From Heliocidaris erythrogramma (taxonomy: Eukaryota; Echinodermata; Echinoidea; Camarodonta; Echinometridae): a stretch of 64,000 bases of DNA. The DNA lies in contig CM046872.1 in assembly GCA_025617745.1 (NCBI GenBank), positions 930,001 through 994,000 of the forward strand, read 5' to 3'. Both the position numbers and the translations under genes were made by a program. Under the pieces are notes generated by a model, which searched no databases, was not told where the DNA came from, and worked only from the letters and a program-made list of their open reading frames with translations. Below, in pieces: positions 11,501 to 25,026 of this stretch (positions are counted from its first letter, which is position 1; each line of letters starts with the position of its first letter).

Positions 11501-12839
11501 ATGGATACCGTCCTCGGTCACTGCCCACTTTCGGATAGCAAATTTATGCAGTTGATGGGGATATAGATATTTAACGTTGTCAGTTAAAGTAATGTCGGTA
11601 CCGGGTCAGTCCTACAATGTCTTGTACGTTCCTATGTCGACCTTACATGGTATTGTCATGTTTCAGCACATTAAGGTTTGTTCTTTCATGTTTGTCTTGT
11701 TAGATATTAACGAAGACCTTTGGTTCAAGTCCCTACAGGATGTCGCTTGTTGTGGTAAGTCACTTGGTAGTAAGCGTCAGATGATTGGTAGTTCTGAAAA
11801 AAATATAAACAGAATAGAAAAAGAAAATGCTAAGACCGGTGAAAGTAGATGTATGGTACGTTGATATAAGAGCGATATCCTAGCTAGAAACAAAGAGAAG
11901 CTGATAATTACACACCTCAATTACAAAATAGGAAGTATGCATCACTCAATAATTTGTTAGAAGTCAACATTGGTTTTCTGGAAAGAGGACTCACGACCGA
12001 TTTTCTACATTTAACATTTACATGTATACCTTTGAGTCATGTCCCGAAAAAAATGTGGGCTTCCGCCGTGCGTCCATTATGTCACGAAATTCAATACAAG
12101 GACGCGGCATTTACCATACCGGTTGGGGGGGGGGGGGATTCAACAAACATTACACCGCTGAATGTTCGTAGCACTAGTCCCAAGAAATATGTGAGTTGTG
12201 GATGTTGCAACAAGCATATTCCCAAAGTCTGGCGTATGTAGAAGAGAAAGAAAGAGAGAGAGAGAGAGAGAGACCGAGAAAGAGAGATCCAGTTCATGGA
12301 ATTAGTGGGCAGTGTCTTTTTTGTGTTGGATAGAAAAGAAAACGAGCTCATTTGGGTAAGGTTGGAAACATAATCGACAATGTGACAAGGATTTCGATCA
12401 AGCAGTAAGGCTTCAGGCGAATGAACGTTACCCTATACCCGCTAAAGTTCATGTAATCTTTTAACATTCGACAGGCTTGGGAACATTATAATATAGAACA
12501 AAACAACAAGTATAATGTTTAGTCTAATACCGAGGCAGTGAATTGATACACTAAGTTGAATAAAGAGAAACATTAAAAAAAAAAAAAAACACTGGAAACA
12601 CGGAACCTTCTGCCAGAAATCACCTTTTTTGATAGCTGATTATGAAATTGATTATGAAATTATGAGAAAATAAGCACAAAAACACAAGAAATGAATGTTT
12701 CGCAAGTGTTTTAAAATGTTTCCCCGATTAATGAGATACACGTGTTGATAATAATGCATAATGATGAAAGCAAAAAGGGCATTATTTATATGTATGAGGT
12801 AAAGTTCTTTTGACTCTCAGGAGACCATTATCATAAGAA
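11501..12839. other. Non-coding stretch between two LINEs
   Basis: The first 100 bp may be upstream sequence of the RLE-type LINE on the minus strand. A G run lies at about 12124-12136 and a GA tract at about 12246-12270. Open frames of 95 codons at 11577..11864 and 11954..12241 show no recognisable domain. Confidence 0.4.
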
Positions 12840-15170
12840 AATAATACTACTGTCAAGATGGCAATATCACCACTGATAACTAAACGAATTTGGGAAAAGA
12901 AAGATACCAAAAGGAAGCCATGGATTACGAAAGGGATAATTAAATCAATAAGAAAGAAACAAAAGTTGTATGCTAAAGTCTTACGGACAAATCATGATGA
13001 AGATGTCATGAAAAAATTTAAGAAATATAGAAATGTTTTGACTACGGTATTAAAGAATGCAAAGAGAACATATTATAGCAATTTATTACATGTAAACCGG
13101 TGGAATACTAGTAAGACATGGAGTATCATTAATGAATTATTAGTCGGAAAGAAAAAAATGTCGCAAGTCGCTGAGATAGACAGGCTTATCAAAAAGGTCA
13201 ATGGAAGAAATACACTCATTACATCTATGTATGATATTGTAAATGCATTCAATAATTTCTTTGTAAATATTGGTCCGAACTTAGCGGATACCTTACCAAA
13301 TAGAAGTATGTCACATATACCTTACTTAGGGGTACAAGCTGATAAGACTTTATTTTGGAAGCCTGTTACTGAGGCTGAGGTTTTTAATCATCTCTTAAAT
13401 CTAGATGTCAAAAAGGCTTGTGGTTATGACAATATACCTGGACGATTGTTAAGAGATGGTGCTGCCTACATAGCACGTGTCCTTACATATATTTTTAATC
13501 TATCCTTAGAGTGTGGGAGGATGCCAGATGAAATGAAAATAGCAAAATTTTCACCTATTCACAAAAAGGGACCAAAAGAGGAACCTGGAAATTACAGACC
13601 AATTTCGGTTTTACCAGTGTTAAGTAAAGTCTTTGAAAAAATAACAAATGGCCGGCTGATTTTTAGAATCAAACAATACCTTTTACCATCATCAATATGG
13701 ATTTAGAAAAAAATATAGTACAAAACTATCATTGATAAACTTGTCTAACACTATTTTGAAATCAATTGATGAGGGTAGAGCTACACTTGGGATTTTTATT
13801 GACTTCAAAAAAGCTTTTGATACTATAGATCATAAGGTCTTGATACATAAACTCTCTCATTATGGTATACGGGGTCTTCCGCTGAAATGGTTTGAAGACT
13901 ATCTAGAAGGATCAATATGTTCAATGTGGAGAAATAATCTCCAGCAAAATGAAAATCAGATGCGGTGTTCCACAGGGGTCAGTTTTAGGACCAACACTGT
14001 TTTTAATTTATATCAATGACTTACCGTCAGTTTCTAACTTTTTCAATTTCAGACTATTTGCAGACGATTCTAACTTGTTTCACACATTTCCAGCAAATCA
14101 AAAGGAGATTGATGCCAATGAAATAAATATCAATATAAAGAAAATACACGAATGGTGCATTGCAAATAAGCTTACTATCAACTCTCTGAAGACAAAATTT
14201 ATGTTAATTAGCAGCAGGAGGAGAAAAGTCACATTATCAGGTAGACTAGAAATAGGTGGAGAAGTAATTGAAGAGGTTGATGAAGCAACTTTTGTAGGTA
14301 TAACGATTGATAAACATTTGACTTGGCACAATCATATCCGAGCTATTAATTCGTGTATACGGAAAAGAGTTGGAATTTTATTCCGCCTGCGACATGTTGT
14401 ACCCAAATATACATTGGTCTTATTATATAAGGCTTTTATAGAGCCACATCTAACCTATGGAATCGAGGTATGGGGGAGTACATACAAGAGTAGCTTAAAT
14501 TGTATACTTTGCAGTCAAAAAATGACAGTACGTGCCATCACATTTAGTCACTGGCGAGCTCATACTCGCCCATTATTTCGAGAATTAAAGATCCTCAATG
14601 TGTTTGATATGCACTATTTATGTGTAGGAACCTTCATGTATGACCTGGGTAATAACAACTTACCCCACTCTTTAATAGACTATTGTGATACAATACAGCA
14701 CAATTATTTAACGAGACAAAAAACTGGTCGACAGGTGCATTTACCAAAATTAAGGACTACCCAAGGACAATTTTCTCTTTCTTTTTTAGGAAGTGATTTA
14801 TGGAATAGAATACCAACTGATATTAAATTGAAATCATCCAGAAGTAGTTTTAGGAAATCATTAAAAGAACATCTTTTAAGTAATGAAGTATAATGTTTTA
14901 CTCTCTATATACATGTACATGTACATGTAACACCATGCTATCTATGTATGTGGTTGTAATTGTTATGTTTGTAATGGAATTAATATCTTCTACTATGTAA
15001 ATTTTGTAGAGGGGCCAGGCTCGACTAGCACTTGTGCTATTTCTGGTCCCATTTACCAGCTATTATCATTTAAGTTTCAATCCTGTAACAATATTTACTG
15101 TGTGACAAATCTTGTACACATGATGTTATTGTTGGTGAATAAATCAAATCCAATCAAAATCAAATCAAAA
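12840..15170 (+). mobile_element. CR1/L2-group LINE, 5'-truncated, RT nearly whole
   Basis: A non-LTR retrotransposon copy that begins just before the reverse transcriptase, with no endonuclease, as expected from incomplete target-primed reverse transcription. RT signatures are in order: NYRPISVLPVLSKVFEKI (about 13591-13644), the palm motif FIDFKKAFDTIDHKVL (about 13794-13841), CGVPQGSVLGPTLFLIYIND (about 13961-14020), FADD (about 14058) and FVGITIDKHLTWHNHI (about 14291-14338). Two frame breaks, near 13670 and near 13935, split it into three frames (12858..13706, 13732..14019 and 13949..14893). The last frame, covering palm, thumb and C-terminal region, is open to its stop. A 3' UTR follows, with gctcgactagcacttgtgc near 15018 and a tail of aatcaaatc-type repeats at about 15139-15170. 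Few breaks suggest a fairly young insertion. Confidence 0.85.
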
Positions 15171-15179
15171 CAATTATTT

Positions 15180-15280
15180 TGCATATGTATGTATTTATTT
15201 ATTTATTTATTATTTATTATTATTATTATTATTTATTTTTTTTAAATTTTTTTTTATTCATTTATTTATTTATTTATTTA

Positions 15281-15312
<32 letters not shown>

Positions 15313-15375
15313 TTTTTTTTTTTTTTTTTGGGGGGGAGGGGGCTGAAATTATTACTACATAATTATGCATTGATC
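15180..15375. repeat. Compound TTTA/ATT/T and C-run low-complexity tract
   Basis: Starts just after the LINE tail with tattta and att repeats, followed by T, G and C runs (C run about 15376-15387). It may have grown from the LINE's A/T-rich tail. Confidence 0.7.
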
Positions 15376-15389
15376 CCCCCCCCCCCCGT

Positions 15390-18049
15390 TTCCAGCATCT
15401 TAACCGGCATTTTACACGTTCTAACATGTTAATTACGAGCTGCAGCCCGCCACTTACACTACACTAACGAAATTATTGATGAATGTCGTAATAAGTTACC
15501 ACTGGGGGAAAGAAAGAGTATGGTTACACCCCAAAGTTTCTAAATACAGACCGACGCAAAAATAATTATGATTTTTTTTTATGTTTAGCACCACCGTATT
15601 TTCAACGCAATTACAATGCATTTATTTGGCAATTAATTTGCATCAATAGTCGGCACCAATTCCTCCGTCTAGGTTTACCCTAGGATACAAGTGGAACAGT
15701 TTTCTATCTTTAAGCGAACCAGCAAACCATTATTTTTAGGTAGACCATGCAGACCCAGTGTTTATATGATAGAACTCATTATAAGGCCCAATATTGTGTA
15801 AGATTACTGGATCAACAAAATATATTGACTTGTCAAAGTCGAGGAGTAGTTGATCTTATAACAGCTTTTCTTTTATCCATGCCTTATTCCTGGGGGAAGA
15901 CATACCTTGGAATTGAGAAGATTTGTGTAAATCCGATTTGGTAACCATAGTTTCGTGTCATTTTTTTTTTATCATCGGCAACGTAGATTTAATTACGCAA
16001 ACACGGTGAATGTGTCCCTGGAGGTTGCTTTAAGGTTGGTTGGAGGCATTCACCCACATTAAATCGTTAAATAACAATGGAGAATCCGTCATTATTGTGA
16101 AATAGTCCAAGTGCAATTTCCTTCTGGTTGCTGTAGCTATATCTTGTTAATCATTTAGACAATTGGGTGGTATCTAGTATAGATTGTCTGATATTAAAAA
16201 AAAAGGAAAAACGTAAAATTAATCAGTAAATTCTCGCAACGAAAATCATAGAGTTGCAAAGTTTTGTAGTCAATGCAGTGTTGTAGTCGAGACCAGGGGT
16301 TCCTATATGAGGAGGACAACCTACCATAATGTTACTTTCGATTCAGGTATCGGGGTGAAAACAAGACCAAGAGACCGAAAATTCGAGACCGAGATCTTAA
16401 ATATCAGATTATTTACCCGTTTTCACAAATTCGATCAATTTCTCTTATTTTTTTTGCTATGATCTACCTCAACTTGATGCCAGGTTATAGGCTCTCTATT
16501 TAATATAACCCCCAAATTGCTCCATTTTTATTCGAAACATTAAACTCTGCCATCAGTGGCATAGCTAGGTGGCACTGAGGTTAAATAACCCACCCTCCCA
16601 TCCCCCATTTCGAATGACAGGGGGGAAAACAACAAAATAGTCAGAGAAAAACAGAAAAAAACAGAAAAAGGGAAATGGAACGTGAGATGGAGATGTCACG
16701 GCCCCATTGCATACCCTTACCCTACATAAAGAGTATTTTGCAGGAATAAACCCTGGTCAGTCGTAAAAGAGTGTCTGCACTGTAAGACTATCATAGGCCA
16801 TGTACTTCAGCTGCTCCTACCAGAAGGTAGCTGAATTAGGCTTCTCTCAGGACACAATGATTTTCTGATGAAGTGTCAAATTAGGGTCTGTGGTTGCAGA
16901 CTACATAAAGAGCTTGTTATTTAATTCCCATCTCATCCTCCGAGTATAAAGACCGACCCTCCCCCCCCCCCCCCCCCCCCAATCCATGATGCTATCGCCC
17001 CACCTATATACCTGGACAAACTTTCTGCCATCGCCTATTTTGATCGCCAAACACAAGAGACGAACACTGATATGGGTGTTGGTATAAAGAAGTTGAAAAT
17101 AAAAACCTGTCTGGAGGCCATTAATCATTTCGTTTCGTTATGCCTGGGGTTTGGCAAGATTTCTACTCATCATAAAGCACTTGGGATTGTCTCGATATCC
17201 TACAATCAGAACCCAGTGTCTTGCAATTACAAATTTAATTCATATCATATTATTCTGAAAAACAAAACAAAACAAAGAAACAAACAACATCAACCAATCT
17301 AGATTTGTAAGCAATGAAATCAAGGCATTTAAAACTAAAACCATTTTAAGATTAGTAAAAAGAAGTATTTTTTTTTATCCAGTAAAGAAATACTTTTAAT
17401 GCAATCGGACTATGTTTCTATAACATTATTTTGAAATTGAAATGAAAGAAAGCAGTAACTTTTGGTTGATCACATAGACAAGTGCAATATTAACACAAAC
17501 GATATTACATGGATCCGGCAAGGCATCTACCAGTGACTGTCAAAACAAAGCAAGACATCTAAACGTGAGTGATAGATTCGAATGTGAATTATGCTTACAT
17601 CGTTTTTGTTTGTGGTAAAACTTGATCAAATGGAGAGGGGGTTTATTGGTTTGCTACGTGGTATTACACTGTATCTTCAGCAACTGTTCGTCAAATAAAA
17701 GCTGAACATCACACACACACACACACCCCACCCACACACACCCACCCACACAATACATTGATTTCAACATAACGTTGACGGGAACACACAAATATGTTTC
17801 GAAGATCACGTGATCGACGTTTAAGCTCAGTAGGATTCTGTTATACGGTCTTGTCGAGGTAAAGCTTCCGTTTAGATTGTGTCAGGGTTACAAGGCTATA
17901 ATAAACATGCTGAAGAAAGTGACAACTCACAACCGATTAAGTCGACAAAAATAGAAGATGTTCTCAGTTTAAAACATGCTAAAGGTGTTCAAGGTAGGTC
18001 TATCCATTTGTTTGTAATTCTTATCTTCAACAAATCAGATCCGAGGAGA
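15390..18049. other. Non-coding stretch, nothing recognised
   Basis: AT-rich sequence. Present are a repeat-like start at about 16553 (cagtggcatagctaggtgg), a C run at about 16961-16980 and an AC microsatellite at about 17709-17755. No open frame has domain features. Confidence 0.45.
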
Positions 18050-18330
18050 CACAACTCCACATCTCGGTATGCATTCGGCTGGATTACTCGGCATACTCGG
18101 GATCATTTCGGGTCTCCTGACGGAGCCACTCGGCAAGACGTCGCGTGTTTCTTTCATGTTCGGCAAGTGCCTTCGGCATCCCCTTCGGCATCACATCGTG
18201 TCCTCGGCAGAGTCGCTGGCTGATGTGATACCGACCGAAGGCATCCGATAAGACACAGTTCTGTGGTCTTTGCCGTTGACGATGCGCTGGCTGCACATGT
18301 AGTTCGTGGTGTTGGTTGCGTTCGAGCTAG
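18050..18330. other. GC-rich patch with repeated CTCGGC/TTCGGC words
   Basis: Much more GC-rich than its surroundings. The plus strand repeats the word (a/t)tcggc(a/t) about a dozen times with irregular spacing. Both strands have open frames of 60-114 codons, the minus one (18296..18084) reading HERNTRRLAEWLRQETRND. I do not recognise the peptide. It could be a decayed coding fragment of a transposon, a CpG island or an unrecognised exon. Confidence 0.3.
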
Positions 18331-19313
18331 CGGGGACGTTGGAGCCCTGTTGTTGGCTGTAGCCGTTAATCCGAATGGGTAGGAGGCAGAGGAATACCCG
18401 TTTGAATCCGTATCGAAACCTGTATGAAAAAAATGAAATAATGAAAATACTTTTGTCTTTATTTCTCGAAAATGCAGTTGGTCTAAGCGGTTAAATATTT
18501 ACTCATAGATGTAGTTGTATCATAAAAGACCTTTTTTATTATCATTATTTCCGTTTTTTAAAGGTTCCATTTATGCTGTCAGGAACGATCATTGGTAATA
18601 TAATTATGTTGAAAACATGATCGGCTTTACCATACATAGTGCGTTTAAGGCTCTCACGGTTTTGATGTAATACCGCAAAGTAATCCGCACTCTGTACAAA
18701 CATGTATAGGCTCTGTCACAGATAACATTTTTAAAGGCCGATTGTAAATCATGATTCATTGTCATGATTGTCACAATTTTATGAGCCCAACTATGTTCCT
18801 TCGATCATATTGGTGAGTTCTAGGACAACTTACGCATGGAGTTTACCACCCTGGACAACTATTCATTGGACAACTACCCTGGGAATTATACCCCTGCTAT
18901 TAAAATAACTTCACTAGGACATGAACATCCGACGATTTTCCCCGGTAGGTAATCACTCTTACATGTAAAGTGATAGTTTTCGTAAGGATGAAATTTCCGA
19001 AGTATTTGCAAGCGATGGGATAAGTTGTCGGGGGGGGGGGGGGGGGGGGGGGGGTAGTTGGCCGGAGTTATAGCCCGATTGGTAGTTGTCCAAACAGGCA
19101 AGTCACAAATCAGGTCATTGTCAATGCCAATTGACGCCCGATAGTCATTTACCTGACGTAGGACTTCGTCATTAGCTGGCGCCGTTACTGACGGGTCATC
19201 TTAGAGTGACATAGCTGCTACTGACGGGCCACGTTAGAGCGACATAGAAAAAAAAGCAGTGATTGCAAAATGGCCAGTTCGAATATTACATCCTTCTGTT
19301 ACGGACGAATAGG
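18331..19313. other. Non-coding stretch with 25-base G run
   Basis: A pure G run lies at 19030..19054. The words ggacaactaccctgggaatt (about 18869) and, on the other strand, ggacaactaccaatcggg (about 19090) form a weak inverted repeat around it, possibly the ends of a small foldback element. No gene seen. Confidence 0.4.
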
Positions 19314-19372
19314 GTGATTGCCTTCACAGGCTTGATTAGCGCCTGGTAATAACGCAATCGAAGTGATTGCAA
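19314..19372 (+). mobile_element. Fragment of the AAGCCC/GGGCTT MITE family
   Basis: The stretch gattgccttcacaggcttga and then taataacgcaatcgaagtg matches the interior right part of the MITEs at 40279-40509 and 41840-42058 (the latter in reverse) and at 51619-51696. No ends are preserved. Confidence 0.4.
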
Positions 19373-20100
19373 TGAGCATATATCAACAACACATTTTGTT
19401 TACCCACCGGACTACGACATCAAAAATGCTTTGAATGCTTGTGACCTACATATGAACAGTTACAAAACAACCCTAATCCATGTATGATATTATGATATTT
19501 ACATATCATATTACGAGGGAAGTAATGGTATCATAAGTCTGGAAAAATACTCCCACGTGGTATCAGTAGATTACTTTTTCATTTTTCAAAATTGGTGTAC
19601 GCTACAAAAAGTTAGAAAAGGGGGTAATGATAGACACTGATAGAAAACACATTACAATATTGAAAACTCTATGCAAGCAACAACAGGTCAAGTAATAATG
19701 GTGAGATAAAAATCATGAATAATATATTTGTGTTTCATCTCACGGAAAATTGAATTTGTAGATGCCAACCTGATTTGTCTATGAATTAGGAAGGCACGAA
19801 GCGAATTATTTATCACTCGCTTGAAATCGGTGACCGAGACTTCTTGTCGCCCAAGAGTGATATCCAACACGAATTGATAAAAAATAATGAAGTTAGCTTT
19901 CGTCGTCCTTTGATTGTTTTCTTTGTATGGAAGAGGAGGAAGTCACACATTTGAAGATGGACATCGGGTGATGTTGAAAAGTTGGACAAGAGTATGAAGT
20001 GTTAGATTTCTGCGATGAAAAGGTTGTAGGCAGAAGATCAGTTGATTGGGATGTGCGGTAAGAGTTTCCACGGGAGGGGTGTCGGGTCCTTTAAGTGCAT
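19373..20100. other. Non-coding stretch, nothing recognised
   Basis: Plain AT-rich DNA without repeats or credible open frames. Confidence 0.5.
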
Positions 20101-20127
20101 GGAGTGGAAAACAAGATAGAGAGAAAA

Positions 20128-20235
20128 TGAGGAGGGAGAGAGAGAGAGAGGGAGAGAGAGGGGGGGGGGGGGGAGGGTGAGAGTAAAGTGAGAAGAATGG
20201 GAGAGGGGAGAAATGGGTGATAGGGACGGGGGAGT

Positions 20236-20272
<37 letters not shown>

Positions 20273-20300
20273 TGTGTGTGTGTGTGTGTGGTAGAGAGAC
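20128..20300. repeat. GA / G / GT compound microsatellite
   Basis: Runs of GA, a G tract at about 20160-20173, GA again at about 20240-20270 and GT at 20271-20290. Serine/leucine-rich and histidine/threonine frames on the minus strand are translations of this tract. Confidence 0.9.
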
Positions 20301-20578
20301 AAGAGTGAGAAAAAGTGCAGTTGCTTTCTTGGGGAGGAAATATAAGTTTGAATGCGTTCATCCTCCAGTTACCAATCTGAATTACCCACATCAAAAGTTC
20401 TGCTTTGTGCGTTAATTATAATCTTTAGCATCCAATGACTGCAAGCCATATTCAGTCTGTAATCCTATAGACCTATAACGTTGATGACAGCACAGTATTC
20501 ATTTGGAAACACTCGTACCCCTCCTCAATAGTTCTCCCACCTCGCCACCAACGTCAATTGTTACTTTTCTCTTCTTTG

Positions 20579-20610
<32 letters not shown>

Positions 20611-23028
20611 TTGGTCACCTCCATCCCACACCTTTCAGATTCATCTCTAACACACCAAGAAAATAACGGTTCATATTTGCAGCCTGTTGTAGCACCCAAA
20701 AATCCGGTGCCAACATGAATCATGAAATCGATGGAAATTTTCTTAAAAAGGATGCGGAATCGAGCGTCACGAGGTGCTAATCTTCACTTTTATGGGTGCG
20801 GTACGGAATGAAAGATTGGAACCCTAACAAAAACAAAACAACCCCCCCCCCCCCCAAAAAAAAAAAAAAACCCAAACAAGCAAACAAAAACAAACAACTT
20901 TTTGGCACCCTGGCACTTGATAGTGCTCTTATCTAATGATCGAACAAAAAAAAAATGAAACTTCGAATTCTTAGTTCGCCACTTTCATTGTTCTCTAGAA
21001 TTACTCCTTATCTGATAGCAATGATTAATGCATTTCGTTCTTATCTGCTCAGCCCTTACTCGTCAAGGTATTCTGCGAACTCACTCACCCACCCCTCCCC
21101 ATCCCCCCCCCCCCCCCGTTCTCCCTCGACGATTTCCGTTTTACAGTTTTGATTCAGATGTCTTACAACACGCCGTGTATTCCATACATCACCATAACGA
21201 TCGTTTTTCCACTTTCGATTGCAACGTTTTTTAACACGCTATATTTTCATGAAGAAGTCATGTCTTGGAGGTTTGTCTTTCAATTCAACTGCTAGATACA
21301 TTCTACGAATCAAATGCCCTAGAGGAAACAGACTTTACCCATCAGAGAGAATACTAATGGATGTTCCAGTGCTTATAACACTAGGGAAGGGATTTCTACT
21401 TGGGTAACGTGAAACCAGCAAACTCTTCAACCAGATTGCTCCTCTCCTGCATATCTTCTGAAATATCGATTTATCATACAACACCAGTAATTTGCACTGC
21501 TATGGTTGTAACCCACCCCTCCCTCCTTAAAAAAAAAGAGAATAGAAAAACAGTGTTTAAGAACTATGAATTTCAATTTGGGTGAATTGGGAAAACTCAT
21601 GAGCAAATGAACATTTAGATTTGGCTGTGCAAAGAATTGAATTATTATTTCAATTTGCCTTCGAATATAAGAAACAAAAAATCCCTCAAGGTGTAAGAAG
21701 TATCGTTAACATTCAGTAAGGTTGGGACAATATTTATTTACAATCGGAATTATAAATGACTACGGGTACCGCGCGAGGAAAGAAAAAGTTTAGAATCGTT
21801 ATTATAAAAATTACAGAGATAACTTCAGAGGAATATGCCATGAAAATGTCTCCATTAATATCATGCTATAGTTTTCATACATTTGGACTGATTTATCAAC
21901 ATGTATTTAAAATATGTTGATAGTTGCATAAAAAATGGAGAACAGGAAATACTAAACATGCTGAATGAAGAAAAACAAAAAAATACACGGAATAAATATA
22001 AGCATTGATATTTTACTGTACGAACGAAAAAGTGATGTTTCATTTTCCCGCTCAAGGCAACGACATGATTGAAAAATATACTCAACTTAATATTTCTTCT
22101 CAATATGAACATGCATAATTAATGCTCGCGTGATTCACAATTTAAGCGTATCTTTCTTTCTAATATCAAGAAGGGTGTTCTTTCTTTTCTTTTCTTTTCC
22201 TTTATTTTCAAGGATATGATTAATAGTTGCTATTCAATATGCAATATCGCATGATTTGAAACGAAGTGGGGAAGTGAGTGAAACCGCAACTGATCAGTTT
22301 TAAGGCGCAAGTGTAGAATAATCCCCCAAACCACATATTCCTTATTTGCTGATGGATTTTGTTCTTGAATTGATTTTATCAATGGTAAGAAGAGCATGTT
22401 CTTGTCTTACTGAATTTTTATTTTGTCTGTGAATTGGAACCATAATTTCAATAAACAAGCGACAGTGGTGAAGCTGCGTTAGAAGAGGGTGGGAGGGGGG
22501 GGGGGGGGGGGTGTAGGCCTGGGCATGTGTCCCAACCAACAGTTGATGTAATTCCAATCAATGATAAAAACCCAAACATACATGATCATTCTCAATTTTC
22601 ATCTATATCTTCAATACCTATACTTTACTGCTTGTAAAATGAAAGAAAAGGAAATACACACCTAAATACAAACTTGTACCATGTGCCCCCAAGCCCGTAA
22701 AAAATGTTGGAGAACTTTCTTTTCTTGATCAGGAGAATTTAAGAAATAAGTCTGCCTCTGAAAAGTTGTTTATAATCCCTAATCTGCCCCTGTACTATAA
22801 TCCGCCATAGATTACCGACAGGACTATCCCAAAGTAACCCTTTACCCTAGGCAATCAACAACCTACGCAGAAAATCATCACGAGATGATAGCTCCCCAGG
22901 ACGGTCATCACCTTACTAGACCCCCTGCAGGAGCATACATTTGTAGTGTTGGATGACAGGGGAATATTTTAAAGCTAAAAAACTACTGTGCTTATAAAAA
23001 AAATTACCCACTTTGAAAATATCCTCCA
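20301..23028. other. Non-coding stretch with simple repeats
   Basis: Contains a CT tract at about 20579-20601, C and A runs at about 20841-20870, a C run near 21104-21118 and a G run at about 22495-22511. No gene or element is recognised. Confidence 0.45.
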
Positions 23029-24325
23029 AAGTCATAATTCACAATATCAGCATGTTTTTGTTCTTATACAATAATGGGTGAAGGTCTGTTCCATCGGATG
23101 ACACAATGAGTACTGACAATAATTATTTTACGCTTGAGTGAGAACTGGCTGCTTTAATTTGTAAAACCCGTCAAAATTGGTTTGCGCAAAAATGCCTCAG
23201 TCTTGACTCTGTTAAATATTAATAATTGATTTAAACAATCATTTAATCCTATACCTAAGAGCACTCCCCTCCCCCCCCCCCCCCCACACACACACACTCA
23301 AACGCCATCACATACAAATTATGTCTTTCTGTACACAATTCCACTTTTGACTGGAGCATGTCGAAAGGTAGTCCATTTCCTGGACTGTCTCCGTAGTATC
23401 GCGCGATCCGATAGTCCCTCAACGCTAAACAACAGTCCTACAACTCCACCATCGGGTGAAATTATGGGGATCTTGCGATTAGCGAAAGAGCAGCGTAGGG
23501 GAATAAACCAAATAATTATAAGCAACGGATAGAATCTAGACTAGTGGAAAGGATACACAGTACTGCATGCTGTAATCTTTTACAGGTACATATTTAATTG
23601 AAGAAATGTTGAAACATTATTTTAATCAATATATTTCCTTCTTTTTGAAATACTTATTTGTCATACAAGACGTTGTTTATGGGGTCTTGTAACTGTTAAG
23701 AGGAATAAGAAATTTCAAGAATAAAATATATAAATGTTAGGGTTCTCCTTCCGTTATTGCATTCAATCTTTCCAACACTCTTCAGGCAAAAATGGGTATT
23801 GATGCAAATGAATTGTGCTGGAAAGACACCACCTGTGATGGTGATGGTGATTGTAGGGGGGGGGGGGGGGAGAGGCTGTGGCGTATCCTGCCGTTGGGTG
23901 AAGCCGATTTAGCTTCTTAATGATTGTCCAGGAAATACAAAAATCAGTACAACTATGACAGCTATGATCTGATGCTTGTACAAGAACGGAGCTCTCCGGA
24001 TATAATAGGCCAACATTTTACCCCTGTCTTGGGAGCATCCCGACCCCTCCCTTTATTAATTTCTGGATTCACCATTGTGGGTGTCCACAAATAAATTATT
24101 GATACTTAATATCAATGCAGTTTTATACGGCTTGATACTCACTTTGATCAAATTCAAGACCTAGGTATTTTTGCACAAACCAATTTTTGTGAGCTTCACA
24201 AAAGTAGTCCGTACTCACTCAAGCGGAAAATATTGTCAGTACTAACAGTGTCGTCCCATGAAACAGTCCCTCACCCAGAATTGTAGAAGAAAAAATAATA
24301 TCGATATCGTGAACTTATGAAACAA
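23029..24325. repeat. Long inverted repeat pair, arms about 200 bp, 890 bp apart
   Basis: The left arm (about 23029-23231) and right arm (about 24119-24325) are reverse complements at roughly 75%. Shared blocks include gcttgagtgag, agtactgacaat, aaaattggttt and a ttcac(a/g)atatc stretch at the outer end. The 890-bp middle has a C run at about 23272-23285, an AC run, and a G run at about 23857-23869. Its open frames of about 60-68 codons at 23319..23532 are not recognisable. It may be a DNA transposon with long terminal repeats or two opposed copies of one repeat. Confidence 0.5.
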
Positions 24326-24767
24326 AGTTTGCATGTCTGCCGTTGGGATTATAAATGTTTTGACAGACTCTGATTTTTAGTTCGCATTATTGTTGATTCT
24401 TTCCTTCAAATGATGAAAACTGTTGAATGGAATATAATCAATGTGAAGCTGTCTGCGTAAATAAGTACCGTTTATATTTCCATTTCCCTTTATTCCTACC
24501 GTCTTTCCATCGCGTCACATTTTGCGGATCGGTTTCGAAATGCCTTAAACACGAGTGGAGTTTTTCGAGTTTCGGGTTTCATGCGCTTTTCATGCCTAGC
24601 CTAAGGGGGCGGGCTTCATTTCCAAACATCACCCTTTCAATCTTTGTTTGTATGTTTTTCTTTTACGCATATCTTTGTCCCGTTTCCATCTTCTGAATCT
24701 TTGCTCTAAAATGCCGAAAGGAAGCAAATACAATCTGTAAAATGTCAAAAATTGACAGAAGCGTAGT

Positions 24768-24775
<8 letters not shown>
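24326..24775. other. Non-coding stretch
   Basis: The 89-codon open frame at 24427..24696 has no identifiable domain. Otherwise nothing seen. Confidence 0.4.

Positions 24776-24806
<31 letters not shown>
24773..24806. repeat. (GA)n microsatellite
   Basis: Pure AG dinucleotide repeat of about 17 units. Confidence 0.95.
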
Positions 24807-24808
<2 letters not shown>

Positions 24809-24867
24809 ATAATTATACATGTATGTGGTCATATTTACCATGGGTAGCTTCATCAGCGTTTCATAAT

Positions 24868-25025
24868 GCTTTTCCTGAGGGGCCTGCTATTACTGGTACC
24901 CATTACACCTGGGTCGAGAGGGACAAATGTGGTCAAAATACCATGTCCAAGGATGTGTAAGCACCAAGCAGGGATCGAACACAGGGCCTCTCGTATGAGA
25001 GTGAAGAGCCTTAGAAGTACAAAGC
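24868..25025 (-). mobile_element. tRNA-derived SINE (second subfamily)
   Basis: On the minus strand a tRNA-like head (aaggctcttcactctc, then B-box-like tgttcgatccctgc) is followed by the body acatccttggacatgg, ctctcgacccaggtgtaatg and an end reading gcaggcccctcaggaa. The copy at 56847..57045 has the same order of blocks. The word 'gacccaggtgtaatgggtacc' recalls the body of the SINEs at 5336 and 40104, so the two subfamilies are probably related. Confidence 0.6.
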
Positions 25026-25026
25026 T

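Noticed and set aside
12858-14893. Three separate genes
   Set aside because: The three frames carry consecutive RT motifs of one LINE, separated by two frame breaks.
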